A stretch of 64,000 nucleotides of DNA from Tachypleus tridentatus (taxonomy: Eukaryota; Arthropoda; Merostomata; Xiphosura; Limulidae). Where the stretch lies: the NCBI RefSeq assembly GCF_004210375.1, contig NC_134830.1, forward strand, positions 69,666,326-69,730,325, written 5' to 3'. The position numbers and the translations under genes were made by a program. Shown here piece after piece: positions 1 through 11,334 of this stretch. The notes under the pieces are model-generated. The model saw only the letters and a program-made list of their open reading frames with translations, was not told where the DNA came from and searched no databases. Every line of letters begins with the position of its first letter. Position 1 is the stretch's first letter.

Positions 1-185
1 GCTGTGGGGGCGTTATAATGTGACGGTCAATCCCACTATTCGTTGGTAAAAGAGTAGCCCAAGAGTTGGCGATGGGTGGTGATGACTAGCTGCTTTCCCT
101 CTAGTCTTACACTGCTAAATTAGGAACGTCTAGCGCAGATAGCCCTCGTGTAGCTGTGCGCGAAATTCGAAAACAATCAAATAAA
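1..185 (+). repeat. SINE-A, 3' part, cut by window edge
   Basis: This is the body and tail of the commonest tRNA-derived SINE in the window. The tRNA-like head lies outside. The copy matches those at 10919 and 25773 base for base over long stretches and ends in an A/C-rich tail. Confidence 0.9.
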
Positions 186-321
186 CAAGAATTGAACTCA
201 TCAGCTGAGTTTACTGAGCGACAGTCAATGGTATATCTCTAATGCTACATCTGCATTCTGTAACACGTTTCAAGAGCCTGCTGGGCAATGATTTGGGTTA
301 AATAAAAGATAGATCGACAAT
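186..321 (+). repeat. 136-bp segment duplicated at 11187-11333
   Basis: The sequence directly after the SINE-A tail recurs nearly unchanged after the SINE-A copy at 10919. Both copies share features such as a CATCAGCTGAG motif and a run ending AGATCGACAATA. Homology stops where a minus-strand SINE-A begins. Confidence 0.85.
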
Positions 322-322
322 A

Positions 323-577
323 AAATTTCGCGAAAACCTACACAAAGGTTATCTGTGCTAGCCGTCTCTAATTTAGTAGTGTAAGACAAGAGAGAAGGCA
401 GCTGTTCATTACCACCCACTGCCAACTCTTGCCAACAATGAATAGTGGGATTTACCGTCAAATTCTAACGCTCCTACGGCTGAAAGTGCGAGAATGTTAG
501 GTGTGACGGTAATTTGAACCCTCGACCCTCAGATTAAGAGTCGAGCACGCCCGCTACCTGGTCATGCCGAGCCAGCA
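323..577 (-). repeat. SINE-A, near full length
   Basis: Reverse-strand copy. It starts with the GAATTTCGCGCAAAG-type tail complement, here diverged, and ends with the complement of the tRNA-like head, GCCATGCCGGGCC-like. Confidence 0.88.
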
Positions 578-934
578 GTAAAGAAACTCACAGTACGTAC
601 AGCCTTCACCTTTAAATTTACTTCAGCTGTTTTGTGATATAGATGTATTCGTTACTTAGTTGCGTTTCAAGTTCGTAAAAAACGTTTTAACTATAATTCG
701 TCAGCCATAAGCTAGATTACATACAACTATAATTCTAAGATCGGTAGCCAACAAAATCTTAACATATTGATTCAGCACATAGAAAAGTTCAAATATGTGT
801 TGAAATAGAGCGTTGTAGTTCTTTGTATATATATAATAAGGTGTAGTATCTCTGCGTGTGTCGCGTAGCTCGTCCTAAACCGCTGATCACACCGACTTCT
901 AAGTAGTACCAAACAAATCGTCTCGGTCCTGAAG

Positions 935-1556
935 CAGTGGCGGCGCCAGGATATTTTCGTTGGGGGGGCTGAGGTAAACTGTGGAGGGCTTCCCAAAATG
1001 CCATCAATGTGAAGTATAGATGGTAAATTATAATAATGTAAATACCAAGATACATTTCAGAAAGGTGTACTATTTTGAACTGCGTTTTCAATACAGTTTT
1101 CATTGGAAACTCATATTCTGATTAATAATTCATTATTACAAATTAGAAATAATCTGTTTATGAAAATATGCGTATATGTAAAAGAGGAAGCTCACCTAAA
1201 TTCCACCCAAGGTAATACATAATAATAAAGAAAATCAAGATTAGTTTAGATTGAACATTTAATATACCATTAAGAGTAAAGCTACAAATCAAAAGAAATA
1301 TAACATAAAGACATAGTTTACATAGCAGAAACGAATTATCCCATGTGAAGTTAATACACTCTGAGGAAAAATAAGGTCACTATCAGGCTAACTATCTTTC
1401 ATCTTAATGAAGACGTTGAGTTCTACAGATCTATGTCTCTTTGATGTTAATTGTTAAGCAACAACGACGATTGTGTTTTCCATATTTTATGAATATATGT
1501 AGGTAGCAATATTGGGGGCTGAGGGGGGCTTGAGCCCCCCTTTGGCGCCGCCACTG
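935..1556. mobile_element. hAT-type MITE, 622 bp
   Basis: The ends are inverted repeats: CAGTGGCGGCGCCA at the left and TGGCGCCGCCACTG at the right, each followed inward by a G- or C-run. The element is bounded by an exact 8-bp direct repeat, TCCTGAAG, at 927-934 and 1557-1564. An 8-bp target duplication and a CAG-starting TIR are hallmarks of the hAT superfamily. No transposase ORF is present inside, so it is non-autonomous. Confidence 0.88.
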
Positions 1557-1564
1557 TCCTGAAG

Positions 1565-2865
1565 TTTTCATAAAGGTAATATTTTCACCCCATCTCATGA
1601 ACTGCTGAACGCACAAAGTTCTAAATGGTACCAAACGAATATTCTCGGCCCCAAAGTTTCCACAAAGGCGAGACTTTTCGCTAAAACACTTTACGTGAAT
1701 TCCCGTGAGTAGACCCAAAATATGTCAATAATTTACACAAGATCACGTAAATAAGTGTGCCTAGTAATTACCATTTGTAGCTTGGTTAAATAAATTAAAC
1801 TTACTTTATTGGGGCAATGATTATTCAGCGAAAAAATGCAAAATAGTACTTGAAGTATTAAATTTGTATTTTAATGGTCCTGTGAATATTGGCCTTAGGC
1901 CCAACAGGTTCGCTAGTGTAACAACAGCGATAACGTATAAATTCAATTCAACACGTAATCGAGCTTGCACGGTACACTGAGACAAAACATTATGAACTAG
2001 TTGGCTACCGATCTGCAGGATTATAATACACTGAAAAAACAATTATAGCCCAAGTTTTAAATTATATTGTGTGATTTATGAGTTCTGTCTGACTACACGT
2101 TGAAGCAATGCGTTACAATTCTGTAGATCAGTAAGCTTAAAACGTACCGATTCAAAGTGTTGTGGCCCTAATGGTTAGCCATATGCGTCAGCAAACAGTG
2201 AAATGTAATCTCCACAATTCTAATCGGTGAACTTGGGTATTGTTTGGAGGGTTTAGCTTGCATTTCGAACAAATGTAAAAATCATACAGTGTAGCAAACA
2301 CGAGGAGTTTGAAGTTGAATATATCACCCAAACATTCTACTCAATTTTTAAAATGTTTAAGTGTACAAGAGCTTGATAAAAACAAGTAGGAGCACACGAC
2401 GATTAATCCCGTACGACATGTTTTGTTTTAATTCTGACGAAAATTTGTCGTTAGTGGAGGAAGCAAACATTACCTAGGGGAGGTTAACGCATATGCGAGA
2501 CCAAAACGAGTATTTCTATGGAGATTACGAATATGACATCCAGAAAAATGTGGTACTTACAGACTTTAAATGGAACAATTCCTAAAATGTAGATAGTAAA
2601 ACGCGGCCATGAAGTGTATGGCATCCTTAAAATTATTACCTGCGCCATCTGGATTAGACATGATAGCGCCCTGGTTACTCCACCTACGAGATATTTTCTC
2701 GTTAGTTTTATTTAGATTTCAAATTATTAAAGTGCACTAAAATTTCAGAAAGACGAAAAATGTGTTTTGATTTTAGATTTTTGTCTTTTGTAAATGTTTT
2801 ATGTTATCACTTCAATTAATTTGAGCATCATTTATTAGATAAATCTAACTTTCTCGGTAACACTA
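1565..2865. other. Spacer without recognisable gene
   Basis: Only short ORFs without family signatures are present. The first ~140 bases repeat the left flank of the MITE (a GGTACCAAACGAAT-type motif recurs about 95 bp apart once the MITE is removed), which suggests an old two-unit tandem repeat. Confidence 0.5.
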
Positions 2866-2868
2866 TAT

Positions 2869-2888
2869 ATGTGTGTGTGTGTGTGTGT
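2869..2888. repeat. (TG)n microsatellite
   Basis: A pure TG run directly upstream of a SINE-C copy. Confidence 0.9.
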
Positions 2889-2889
2889 A

Positions 2890-3000
2890 ATTCACCACCC
2901 TTGTCTTTAGATCTTACAACGCTAAAATCAGGGGGTTCGATTCCCTCGGGGAGCTGAGCAGATAGCCCGATGTGGCTTTGCTATAAGAAAAAACACACAT
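2890..3000 (+). repeat. SINE-C
   Basis: It has the diagnostic GGTTCGATTCCC B-box-like block, then GCAGATAGCCCGATGTGG and an A/CA-rich tail. It matches the copies at 43775 and 47662. Confidence 0.82.
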
Positions 3001-3298
3001 TCAAAAAACATACACTTTAGATTATTTAATAACACTTAAATTATCGCACTGTGATGTTAATAAATACGTTTGATTTAAATTTTGACTTTTATGAAAACGT
3101 AGTTCTGAAAGGTTAGTACGTTGGTGGCGAGAAATGAAGTCACAGAAAAACAATTCACAATTTTGGCTCGGAAAAAAATCACAATGTTTTTAATGCCTAA
3201 ACACAATGTAAAATAATACTAGAAAAATATTTCTAAGTTATTTACTTTTTGCAGTATATTTATAGAATTATGCATGATATGTATCATTATGTAAGAAA

Positions 3299-3375
3299 TA
3301 CATGACATGACATTAATAACACAACTTATATGGTATTGCATGTAAGATGTGTTATTAATTTTTGTGTCATGTACT
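3299..3375. repeat. Imperfect hairpin, ~30-bp arms
   Basis: The left arm TACATGACATGACATTAATA and the right arm TTATTAATTTTTGTGTCATG are complementary with a few mismatches around a short loop. It could be a hairpin MITE remnant. Confidence 0.5.
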
Positions 3376-3569
3376 TTTTCTGTGGCTTCCCTTCTACATT
3401 CAGCATGTTAAGGCAGTCGACACAGCTCCATTATACTGTTTAAACTTCACGTTAAAACAAATGAGAAAACGTGAAAACCTCCAGAATGTTTTCCTATCTT
3501 CTATTTTATTATTTTCTGTTTATTTAGATATTCTACCTTGATTTTTGTTTCATATAAAGTTACAGAAGA

Positions 3570-3725
3570 GGTTATCTGCGCATAACCGACTCAAATTTTA
3601 AACTGGTAAGCCAGAAGGAAGACGGTTAACAGCACCCACCCTTCTACTCTTGTTTTATCGAATAGTACGACTTGATTGGCACAATCACGACCCCATAATG
3701 TGGAGTTTCCAATGAGTTTGATAAC
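3570..3725 (-). repeat. SINE-A, heavily diverged
   Basis: It retains the order of SINE-A blocks (TTATCTGCGC, GGAAGACGG, CACCCACC, GAATAGT, CCCCATAATG) but with many changes. Confidence 0.45.
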
Positions 3726-4087
3726 TTTTCAGAATGTGTAGATTATATTGAAAGGATTACAAATGTTTGTAGTAGTAAAGTTAGAAACAAAACGACTTTC
3801 ACGCTCCAGCTAACAGTAAAAACTTTCCTTTTCTTTTATTTCTGCGAACATTTCGCCCTTGTGGTTTCTTCAGGGCTAGTAGCACAAGTTACGCCTTTAC
3901 TATTAGTTCTAAAGAAATCACAATGGCGAAACGTTGGCAGAAATAAAAACAAATCAATGATTACTGGAGACTCAGGACTGTTTTGTTTTAACTTTAAATT
4001 CAAAACAACCAGTTTTATGACTTATTATTTACCCACTTGCTTTTAATATTTAAAATGACTGTTGTTTATCGTATGGGTGTTTGTATG

Positions 4088-4215
4088 CTTTGAATTTCGC
4101 ACAAAGCTACGCAAGGGCTGTATGCGCTTGCCATCTCTAAGTTAGCAGTGTAAGACTAGAGCTAGCAAACATCTCCCACTTTCAACTCTTGGGTTATTAT
4201 TTTACCATGCTGGGC
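4088..4215 (-). repeat. SINE-A, internally deleted
   Basis: Tail complement and central body are recognisable, then the sequence jumps to the head complement CATGCTGGGCCC. The middle is deleted. Confidence 0.75.
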
Positions 4216-4399
4216 CCGTACATAAATCAATATGTATGTATATGCAAAATGTTATTTTGGGATTTCATTTCGACCCATATGGGAACATCACAAGCCTTCT
4301 TACATGATATGTATTTGGTTTTCTGTTTCGTAGGCAAAAGTTGATAATACAGTCATTAGTCAGTTAATAATTAAGGATAATTTGAAGTATCATATTGTG

Positions 4400-4455
4400 C
4401 CAGCGACGTTCAGATTACGAGTCGAACACCCTAACCACCTGGCCATGCAGGGCCT
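4400..4455 (-). repeat. SINE-A tRNA-like head fragment
   Basis: Only the head survives: TCAGATTACGAGTCGAACAC followed by CACCTGGCCATGCAGGGCC. Confidence 0.7.
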
Positions 4456-4829
4456 TTGTATAGGTATTTAATAGACCGTTATTCTATGTCCGGCTCTTTT
4501 CTCTTAAAATGAAAAATAATAAATAATTTAACGAATAGTTTAACTATATATTACTTAGAGTTACAAAACAATTTATTTGTTAGTTTTATGTTAAGCACAA
4601 AGGTAAACAATGAGGTATATTTGTTATGCTTACCAAAACCCGAATTTTGGTGCTATAATTGAAAGAACAGACTTTAAAAAATAAGATAACAGGTAAAGTT
4701 GATTGCTTAAAGAGTGGATCTATCTACACAAGTGTGTGAGATGGATTTATTTAATTTCATGTAACTTCATGTTGTTGAATATTACGTGTTATTATTTAAA
4801 AACTGGTGGGAACTGATTATTTGTTTGAA

Positions 4830-5163
4830 TTTCGTGCAAAACTACACAAGAGTTGACTACGTTGACCGTCATTAATTTAGCAGTGTAAGTTTGTTTGTTT
4901 TGAATTCCGCGCAAAGCTACGCGAGGGCTATCTGCGCTAGCCGTCCCTAATTTAGAATTGTAAGACTAGAGGGAAGGCAGCTAGTCATCACCACCTACCG
5001 CCAATTCTTGGGCTACTCTTTTGCCAACGAATAGTGGGACTGATCTCACATTATAACTTCCCCAAGGCTGAAAGGGCGAGCATATTGTGTGTTATGGGGA
5101 TTTGAACCCGTTACCCTCAGATTACGAGTCGAGTACCTTAACCATCTGACCGTGCTGTGCCTA
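4830..5163 (-). repeat. SINE-A, one fragment plus one full copy
   Basis: A short tail fragment (4830-4888) abuts a complete reverse copy (4890-5163) ending in the tRNA-like head complement. Confidence 0.85.
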
Positions 5164-5417
5164 CACAGTTTAGGATCTTCGAGGATCATCCATATGTATA
5201 TCAATCTACGTAACTGGTATTTGTAGGTCCTAAGCAGCGATATAAATAGTTTTACATTTTTTATCCATTTTACCAATTTTTATAGTGTCAAAATTGGCCA
5301 TGTTGGGATTGCGGTGAAAAAGACATGTTGAATTGGCTTATGAATGTTGGCCTCTTTTTTTTTTTTCTCACTTCGTTTTTATTGTCATAACTAATATCCG
5401 TTTATGTCAATAGATTG

Positions 5418-5680
5418 GTTTGTTTCTTTCGAATTTCACGCAAAACTATACGAGGGCTATCTTACTTTCGCAGTGTAAGAGTAAAGGGAAGGTAACAAGA
5501 CATTACCACCCACCGCAAACTCTTGGGGTACTATTTTACCAACAAATAGTGGAATTGATCGTCACATTATAACGTTCCTACGGCTGAAAAGACAAGCATG
5601 TATGTTGTGTCAGGTATTCGAACCTGCGACCTTCAGATTACGAGTCAACCGTCCTAATCACTTGGTCATGCTGAGCCGCA
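5418..5680 (-). repeat. SINE-A
   Basis: Reverse copy with all blocks present and moderate divergence, ending CATGCTGAGCC. Confidence 0.85.
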
Positions 5681-5699
5681 CTAGACAGGTCTATTTAGT

Positions 5700-6430
5700 T
5701 TTGTGTAAAAAATTGTAATAATATTTTAACAGTAGTTAACGTATTGTATTGTAAGAATATTCCTGATAAACGACTGAGCGTAGCCAAAGTAGTTAGCTTA
5801 GTGGACTATAAATCCGAGTGCTCATGGTTTGTGTCCTATAGCTGCACGATTGCTTTCTATAATTGTGAGTGCTGTTGACAAACTGCATTTCCTTTAGTAT
5901 GTAATTTCAAAATTAGGGCGTGGCTAACGCAGTAACCCTTCTGTGCTCTATCACGAACATTTGAAACAAAGAAATTAAATTTTAAATGATAAAACCGAGG
6001 ATTAAAATCTGCACATTTGTTTTCGGGACTGATGAGATCCTTGAACTCAGTTTGTCAAAAATCATTTATAAATAAACTGACTCTAAATGCCAGCTAAAGA
6101 TATTGTTTGTAAAGACTCCCGAAATGACGCAGTTTTTTTAAAGGTTAACTGTACTTTACTCCAAGAGAGTTTCAGGAGAGGAAACATTCAGTAATCCAAG
6201 TATTTTTCACTTCCTTTTAGCTCTATAGCGCAGTCAAAAAATATTGAATTTTGATGGAACTTGGAGGATTTATCTAGAATATTATCCTTCATTGTCCTAC
6301 CTCAAATGGTCCGTATCCGTTGATAACGACGAACATACGGACGCATTTTTGGAGGACCGAACATCATCAACACTACGTGGCTAAAGTATACGTTATACAG
6401 AGTGCCCATCCAGATTATAAATGTATTTAT
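5700..6430. other. Spacer without recognisable gene
   Basis: No ORF with a family signature. A weak SINE-A-like block (AAAATTAGGGCGTGGCTAAC) sits near 5910. Confidence 0.4.
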
Positions 6431-6432
6431 TA

Positions 6433-6560
6433 GTAAATACGCCCCAAACTGGCAGAGTGGTATGTATGTGGACTTATAATGCTAAAAACCAGGTTTCGAT
6501 ACGCGTACTGGGCAGAACACAGATAGCCCTGTGTGCAGCTTTTGTGCATACTAACAAAAC
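6433..6560 (+). repeat. SINE-B
   Basis: It shows the block order of the SINE-B family: TGGCAGAGTGGTATGTATGT, GGTTTCGATACGCGT, GGGCAGAACACAGATAGCCC, then a GCTTTTGTGC tail. Confidence 0.8.
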
Positions 6561-6835
6561 AAATTATATGTATTTGCTTTCAAATGTAGAAAACAAAACT
6601 TTCACACTTGTAAAGTTAGTTTTTTGTAATTGTGTCGTTGTAACCTAACTGAAGTTTGTTGTAATATAGACGAGAATATTCACGAAATAATTTTTTTCAG
6701 TTTATTTCATCTACACTGTCTATAGTTTCTGTTATTAAAACAACAGTTTCATATAGATGATGAAAACATTTTGCTTATTCAGTTTCTGGGATAACTGAAC
6801 TTCGTAATCTGTCGCGGGTTCATCGCATAGCCCTC

Positions 6836-7005
6836 CCAGCCGTGGGGGCGTTATGATCAATCCCACTATTCGTTGGTAAAAGCCCATTGGCGGTGGGTGG
6901 TGATGACTTGCCTTCCCTCTGGTCTTACACTGCTAAATTAGGGACGGCTAGCACAGATAGCCCTCGAGTAGCTTTGTGCGAAATTCCAAAACAAACAAAC
7001 AAACA
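6836..7005 (+). repeat. SINE-A, 5'-truncated
   Basis: It starts within the body (CCAGCCGTGGGGGCGTT) and runs to an (AAAC)n tail. Confidence 0.88.
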
Positions 7006-7029
7006 GATAACTGAGGGTGTTACTATGGT

Positions 7030-7142
7030 CCCTCAGTGATTTGCCGTTAAGTTTATAATGCTAAAAATGATGTTTCAACAGCTGATGTGAAATGTGGGCA
7101 GATTGCAGGCTGTTGTGGAGCTTTGTGCTAAACAAAAAACAC
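7030..7142 (+). repeat. SINE-B, diverged
   Basis: Retains AAGTTTATAATGCTAAAAAT, GATGTTTCAACAGCTG, TGTGGGCAG and the TGTGGAGCTTTGTGC tail. Confidence 0.5.
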
Positions 7143-7444
7143 ACATGTATGTAGCGCCATCTGTCCAATCAACTTAGAAATTACAGAACAGAAAATGAGG
7201 TAAAATTAGAGTTTCATAAAACTTTAAAACGTTTCTTGCTTCTTTGTTGTTGATAAAATGAAACCCCACATTTCCAACGGTTAAATAACTTGATATTAAA
7301 TATGTTTAGCGCATGAACAATACGGGCAATAATAGGGTAAATATCTATCATTAAATCCTGGAGTGACTCCTTTCAGAAACCTGTCAAGGACTACTACTAC
7401 TGAAGAATCTGGATTAATGTTCAAAGGAAAGTAACGAGTCCTAG

Positions 7445-7690
7445 CATGGCCCGGTGGTTAGGAGGCTCGACTCCAAATCTGACAGTCTCGGGTTAGAATA
7501 CCCGTCACCGACCATGCTCAAACTTTCAGCAGTAGGGGTGTTGTAATATCACGGTGAATTACAATATTCATTGGTAAAAGAACAGCCCAAGAGTTAGCGG
7601 TGGGTGGTGTTTCACTAGTTGCATTCTCTCTAGTTTTTTATTGCAAAATTAGGAGCGCCTAGTGCAGGTAGTTTTGCACAAAATTCACTA
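7445..7690 (+). repeat. SINE-A
   Basis: Forward copy with the tRNA-like head (GGCCCGGTGGTTAGGAGGCT), body and tail, moderately diverged. Confidence 0.85.
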
Positions 7691-8156
7691 AATCAAATAA
7701 TGAAAGAGATTTATATTTTAGAGTATAAGCGTCCTAAATCGAGAGATGTAACTGACGAAGAATATATAAATAACAAAGATTGTTCATCTGCCTTAGATCC
7801 TAATGATGGTAACGTAATGTATATTTTGACCAATAACGTACACTCTCAGAACAAATTACTCTCTAGGTCGATGTTGATGGTCATGATTTCGTTACTGATA
7901 CTGATTACACAAAGTTCAAGTGCACGTGAACAATTTGACAAGTTTATATTGTTGATGGTAATCAACATTTGTTTCTGAGAAGTTTTCATTGACTCGAACT
8001 TAGTTCAACAGAGAGTACACTCAAACAGCTGTTTCCGTTTTGCACTCTCACATATGAATTTCAGTTGTATCTGGATGGATAATTAAACTGTTATTCAGAA
8101 CCTGAAAGTTTTTCACTTGTCAAAAAGAATTCCTGAAAGACCTTCGAAAGTGGTAT

Positions 8157-8364
8157 TTTTTACATAATAAAAACAGAATAAAAAATTCCAAAATAAAACA
8201 ACAGACACTACAATCGTTGTGTAGGAGAAAAGACATCAGGAAATGTGTTCATGATTGATGTTTTTACATAATAAAAACAGAATAAAAAATTCCAAAATAA
8301 AACAACAGACACTACAATCGTTGTGTAGGAGAAAAGACATCAGGAAATGTGTTCATGATTGATG
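8157..8364. repeat. Perfect two-copy tandem duplication of 104 bp
   Basis: Copies at 8157-8260 and 8261-8364 look identical by eye, each ending in TTCATGATTGATG. Identity this high implies a recent duplication or an assembly duplication. Confidence 0.92.
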
Positions 8365-8689
8365 CGTGAGCGTGATATTTTTACAGCAGTTTCTCTGATA
8401 ACACCATGTAACACAAATTTTGTTCATGAATAGTATGTGTTATTTTTTAATTGCTTATGTTGTAAAAGTAGTGAAAATGGACATTATTCCCTTCAAACTT
8501 TGCTTTTGTGACCTGGGTAATGAAATTTAGAAATTAACCTATTTTCTATGTAAAAACGGGCAAATTTGCACATTTTTATTTACATAAGGTCTGAATAAAA
8601 CAACATATGAATCAAGATATACATATATTTATACTAAAGTTATACAAAAATGTTTAGAAGTGAGGAGTTTTTCAATATTTGCATCAATA

Positions 8690-9783
8690 ATGTAAATCAC
8701 TTTCATGTATCAGCTCCCAAGTATAGTCCCCCATCATGTTTTTGTTTTATGTCCCTTGATAGAGGCATTCAAAGTCCAGTGTACCTTAATGGAAGAGCTT
8801 ACCTTGCTCCTCTGAGTATGCTCCCATGTTCTCCTTAAATTTATCAAGATGAGCGTCAAAGATATGGATTTTCAGGGACATCCTGCAGCCCATTTTGCCG
8901 TAGTTCTTCACCAGAGCCTCAACCAGTTCCACATAATTTTCGGCCTTGTGGTTGCCCAAGAAGCCCCAAACACTGCGACAAAGTTGCCACAATATTTTTT
9001 CCTTCCTACTGAGCTTCTTGGAGAATTCTGTGCACCCCAGGATCATCTTTATTTGTGGTCCAACGAAGACACCAGCTTTGACCTTTACCTCAGACAGCTT
9101 AGGGAAAAAGTCTCGAAAATACTTAAAGGCTTCAGACTCCTTATCAAGAGCTGTGACAAATTGTTTCATAAGACCCAATTTTATGTGCAATGGTGGGAAC
9201 AACATCTTCTGGAAGTCCACTAGTGGCTCACACTTGACATTGTGCCTCCCCACAAAGAACTTGGTTCAATGTAGCCAGTGCTTCCTGTTGTAGTGTGCTG
9301 TGGTATCCCTGCTGTCCTAAAGGCAAAGATAACAGGGAAACTTGGTAAAACTTCCTTGGAGATCCATCAGAAATGCCACCATTTTGAAGTCTCCGATAAC
9401 CTTCCAGCCATACTCATCATACTCCAAAGCTTCAAGCAAGGCCTTCACGCTATTGTATTCTTCTTTGAGGTGCACCGAAATATATTTAAATTTTAAAAGG
9501 TCTAAAACTTGTATAATATAAAATCTTACTATTCAAGCAAAAAATGTCCGTCTTACTTTCTAGAGTTTTTGTGTGTTTTTTTTTTTTTGCAGTGCTCGCA
9601 GGTAAAACGAGGTGCCCAGGGTTTGTCTTGATCCCCGACAAGCATGCTCAACAAATATACCTTGTAGGCTTCACACATTTTAACAGATGCTGTCACAGAG
9701 TACGTTTTCGCTCTTGTCTTGATAAATTAGCCACATACATAGCAGAATGCGTTTGGAGAATGATTCCAGCTTCTTGATGCCAT
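8690..9783 (-). pseudogene. Broken arthropod transposon-encoded protein of unknown function
   Basis: Read from an ATG at 9783 downward, the first ~60 codons give a Cys-rich N-terminus with FCYVCG and later CEHC pairs (a putative zinc-binding module). A conserved central stretch follows around 9440-9270 (YDEYGWKVIGDFK, then FPCYLCL). The longest intact piece, 8786-9253, includes PPLHIKLGLMKQF, FLGNHKAENYVELVEAL and KNYGKMGCRMSLK. The frame continues beyond a stop to NMMGDYTWELIHES near 8700. I recognise these motifs as a repetitive protein found in many arthropod genomes and usually annotated only as uncharacterised; its catalytic role is not known to me. The gene is dead here: TAA replaces the codon after CYVCG, there are further stops near 9310 and 8785, and a segment after CEHC is missing. 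The TIRs outside it imply a transposase-related role (inference). Confidence 0.8.
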
Positions 9784-9860
9784 CTCTGATAAAATCAGAT
9801 AGGTCTATGTGTCCACTTAGGCAGTTAGAACTAAACTGAAGTGGTGAGTGGTGAGCCACT

Positions 9861-9953
9861 TTATATATTACTATGGAAAGTTCTAGAAAATTATCGTGAG
9901 TTCTACAACATTCTAGAAAGTTCTAAAAAATTCTTGTAAGTTCTTAAAAATTC
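9861..9953 (-). promoter_or_regulatory. TATA box plus heat-shock-element array
   Basis: Upstream of the transposon gene's ATG (9783), on its strand, lie a TATA-like TTATATATT (9861-9869) and then a 5-bp-phased array of GAA/TTC pentamer cores. GAA occurs at 9876, TTC at 9881, GAA at 9886, TTC at 9901 and 9911, GAA at 9916, and TTC at 9921, 9931, 9941 and 9951. GAAagTTCtaGAA and TTCtaGAAagTTC are perfect trimeric HSF sites. Intervening pentamers are degenerate. Spacing to the ATG fits a promoter; heat responsiveness is inference. Confidence 0.65.
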
Positions 9954-10109
9954 TCTATCAGCTACTCAGTACTGAATCTACCTGGAATGTTCTGGAAAAT
10001 GTGTAAATTTGAAAATTTCATTACCCAGGTCACAAAAGCAAAGTTTGAAGAGAAATAAAGGTTTTTTCCATTTACTTTAGGCATAAGAAATTGGGAAATA
10101 ATACTTTCT

Positions 10110-10915
10110 GCCTAGGGACAAGAAAAAGAAAAATTTTGTTACATAGTGTAATCAGTTTAAATCGTTATTTTGTGTTGCCATGACATTAACTACAAAGAAC
10201 GTAATACAAAGAGCAGAAAGTAATTTAAATTCTAAGTTACAAAGCTAGTCTACAAATATGTAAAACAAATAGAATAAATCATCAAAGCAAGAAACTGAAA
10301 CCTAAAATTAGGAATCTCTTTTGTACTTGATTAAGGAAGCACATTATGCTGATATAATAATAACTATTTATAAACATAATAAATTGTTTTATTTTGGGGG
10401 AATATATTACATGTTACGACAAAACATAGCACGTCCCTCCTCCAAAATAAATTTCTTTAGTGCATAAAATAGATGGAAGCGACAAATAGCAATTAATATA
10501 CAAGCGAAGAGAAGTAACTTAATTACTTATTGGTGGTAATTAGTGTGTAAGTTAAGGGAAAATTATCTAATTCTTTAACTGACAATTGATGAATTGTTTA
10601 TGGTTGTTGAAACAGTTTTTAAGAGTTATTTGAATATGCCCAACGAGTTAATAGTTTCACTTTTTACAATGATAAAAATGTAAAGAAAATGTCTATGCGA
10701 GTAGTCACTTTTGTGAGTGACTTTGTATTTTCAGAGTAGTTGTTGTTGAAATACATATCTAAATACTTTACGCTGTAGCAGGTCTTGGCGCGTACTTTAT
10801 AATAAGTAGGGTTAACTATTGTATAGCAAGATATATTTAACATTTGCATGAACCAAAAATTTTGTTCTTCTAAAAGGAAACAGTAAAAAAGTAAACCCGA
10901 ATTGAAGACTTGAAC
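10110..10915. other. Spacer without recognisable gene
   Basis: AT-rich, with only short ORFs lacking family motifs. Confidence 0.5.
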
Positions 10916-10918
10916 TCG

Positions 10919-11186
10919 GCCCGGCATGGCCAGGTGGCTATGGTGCTCGACTCGTAATTCGAAGGTTGCGGGTTAGAGTTCTCGTCACACCAAACATGCT
11001 CGCCCTTTCAGGTGTAGGAGCGTTATAATGTGACGGTTAATTCCCACTGTTCGTTGGTAAAAGAGTAGCCCAAGAGTTGGAGATGGGTGGTGATGACTAG
11101 CTGCCTTCCCTCTAGTCTTACACTGCTAAATTAGGAACGTCTAGCGCAGAAAGCTCTCGAGTAGCTTTATGCGAAATTCAAAAACA
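10919..11186 (+). repeat. SINE-A, full length
   Basis: Complete forward copy: head CCCGGCATGGCCAGGTGGCT, B-box-like GGGTTAGAGTTCTCG, body, and (AAAC)n tail. Confidence 0.92.
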
Positions 11187-11333
11187 AACAAATAAACAAG
11201 AATTCAACTCATCAGCTGAGTTTACTGAGCGACAGTCAATGGTATATCTGTAATGCTACATCTGCATTCTGTAATACGTTTCAAGAGCCTGCTGGGCAAT
11301 GAGTTGGGTTAAATAAAAGATAGATCGACAATA
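11187..11333 (+). repeat. Second copy of the 186-321 segment
   Basis: About 140 bp after the SINE tail match 186-321 with few changes, so the SINE and its flank were duplicated as one unit. Confidence 0.85.
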
Positions 11334-11334
11334 G

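Larger units (their letters stand above)
8432..10108. mobile_element. TIR DNA transposon carrying a broken gene
   Basis: A 38-base perfect inverted repeat (8491-8528 versus 10013-10050, core TTTGTGACCTGGGTAATG) frames the element. Weaker inverted similarity continues outward to about 8432 and 10108. Inside, on the minus strand, is one decayed protein gene with its own promoter-like region. The superfamily is not identifiable from the TIR, and no clean target duplication was found. Confidence 0.75.

Noticed and set aside
8849-9496. Plus-strand ORFs opposite the transposon protein
   Set aside because: They are antisense to the recognisable minus-strand protein and have no family motifs.
10919-11000. 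tRNA gene in the SINE head
   Set aside because: A- and B-box-like blocks are present, but the same head recurs in over 20 SINE copies and does not fold into a convincing cloverleaf by eye.
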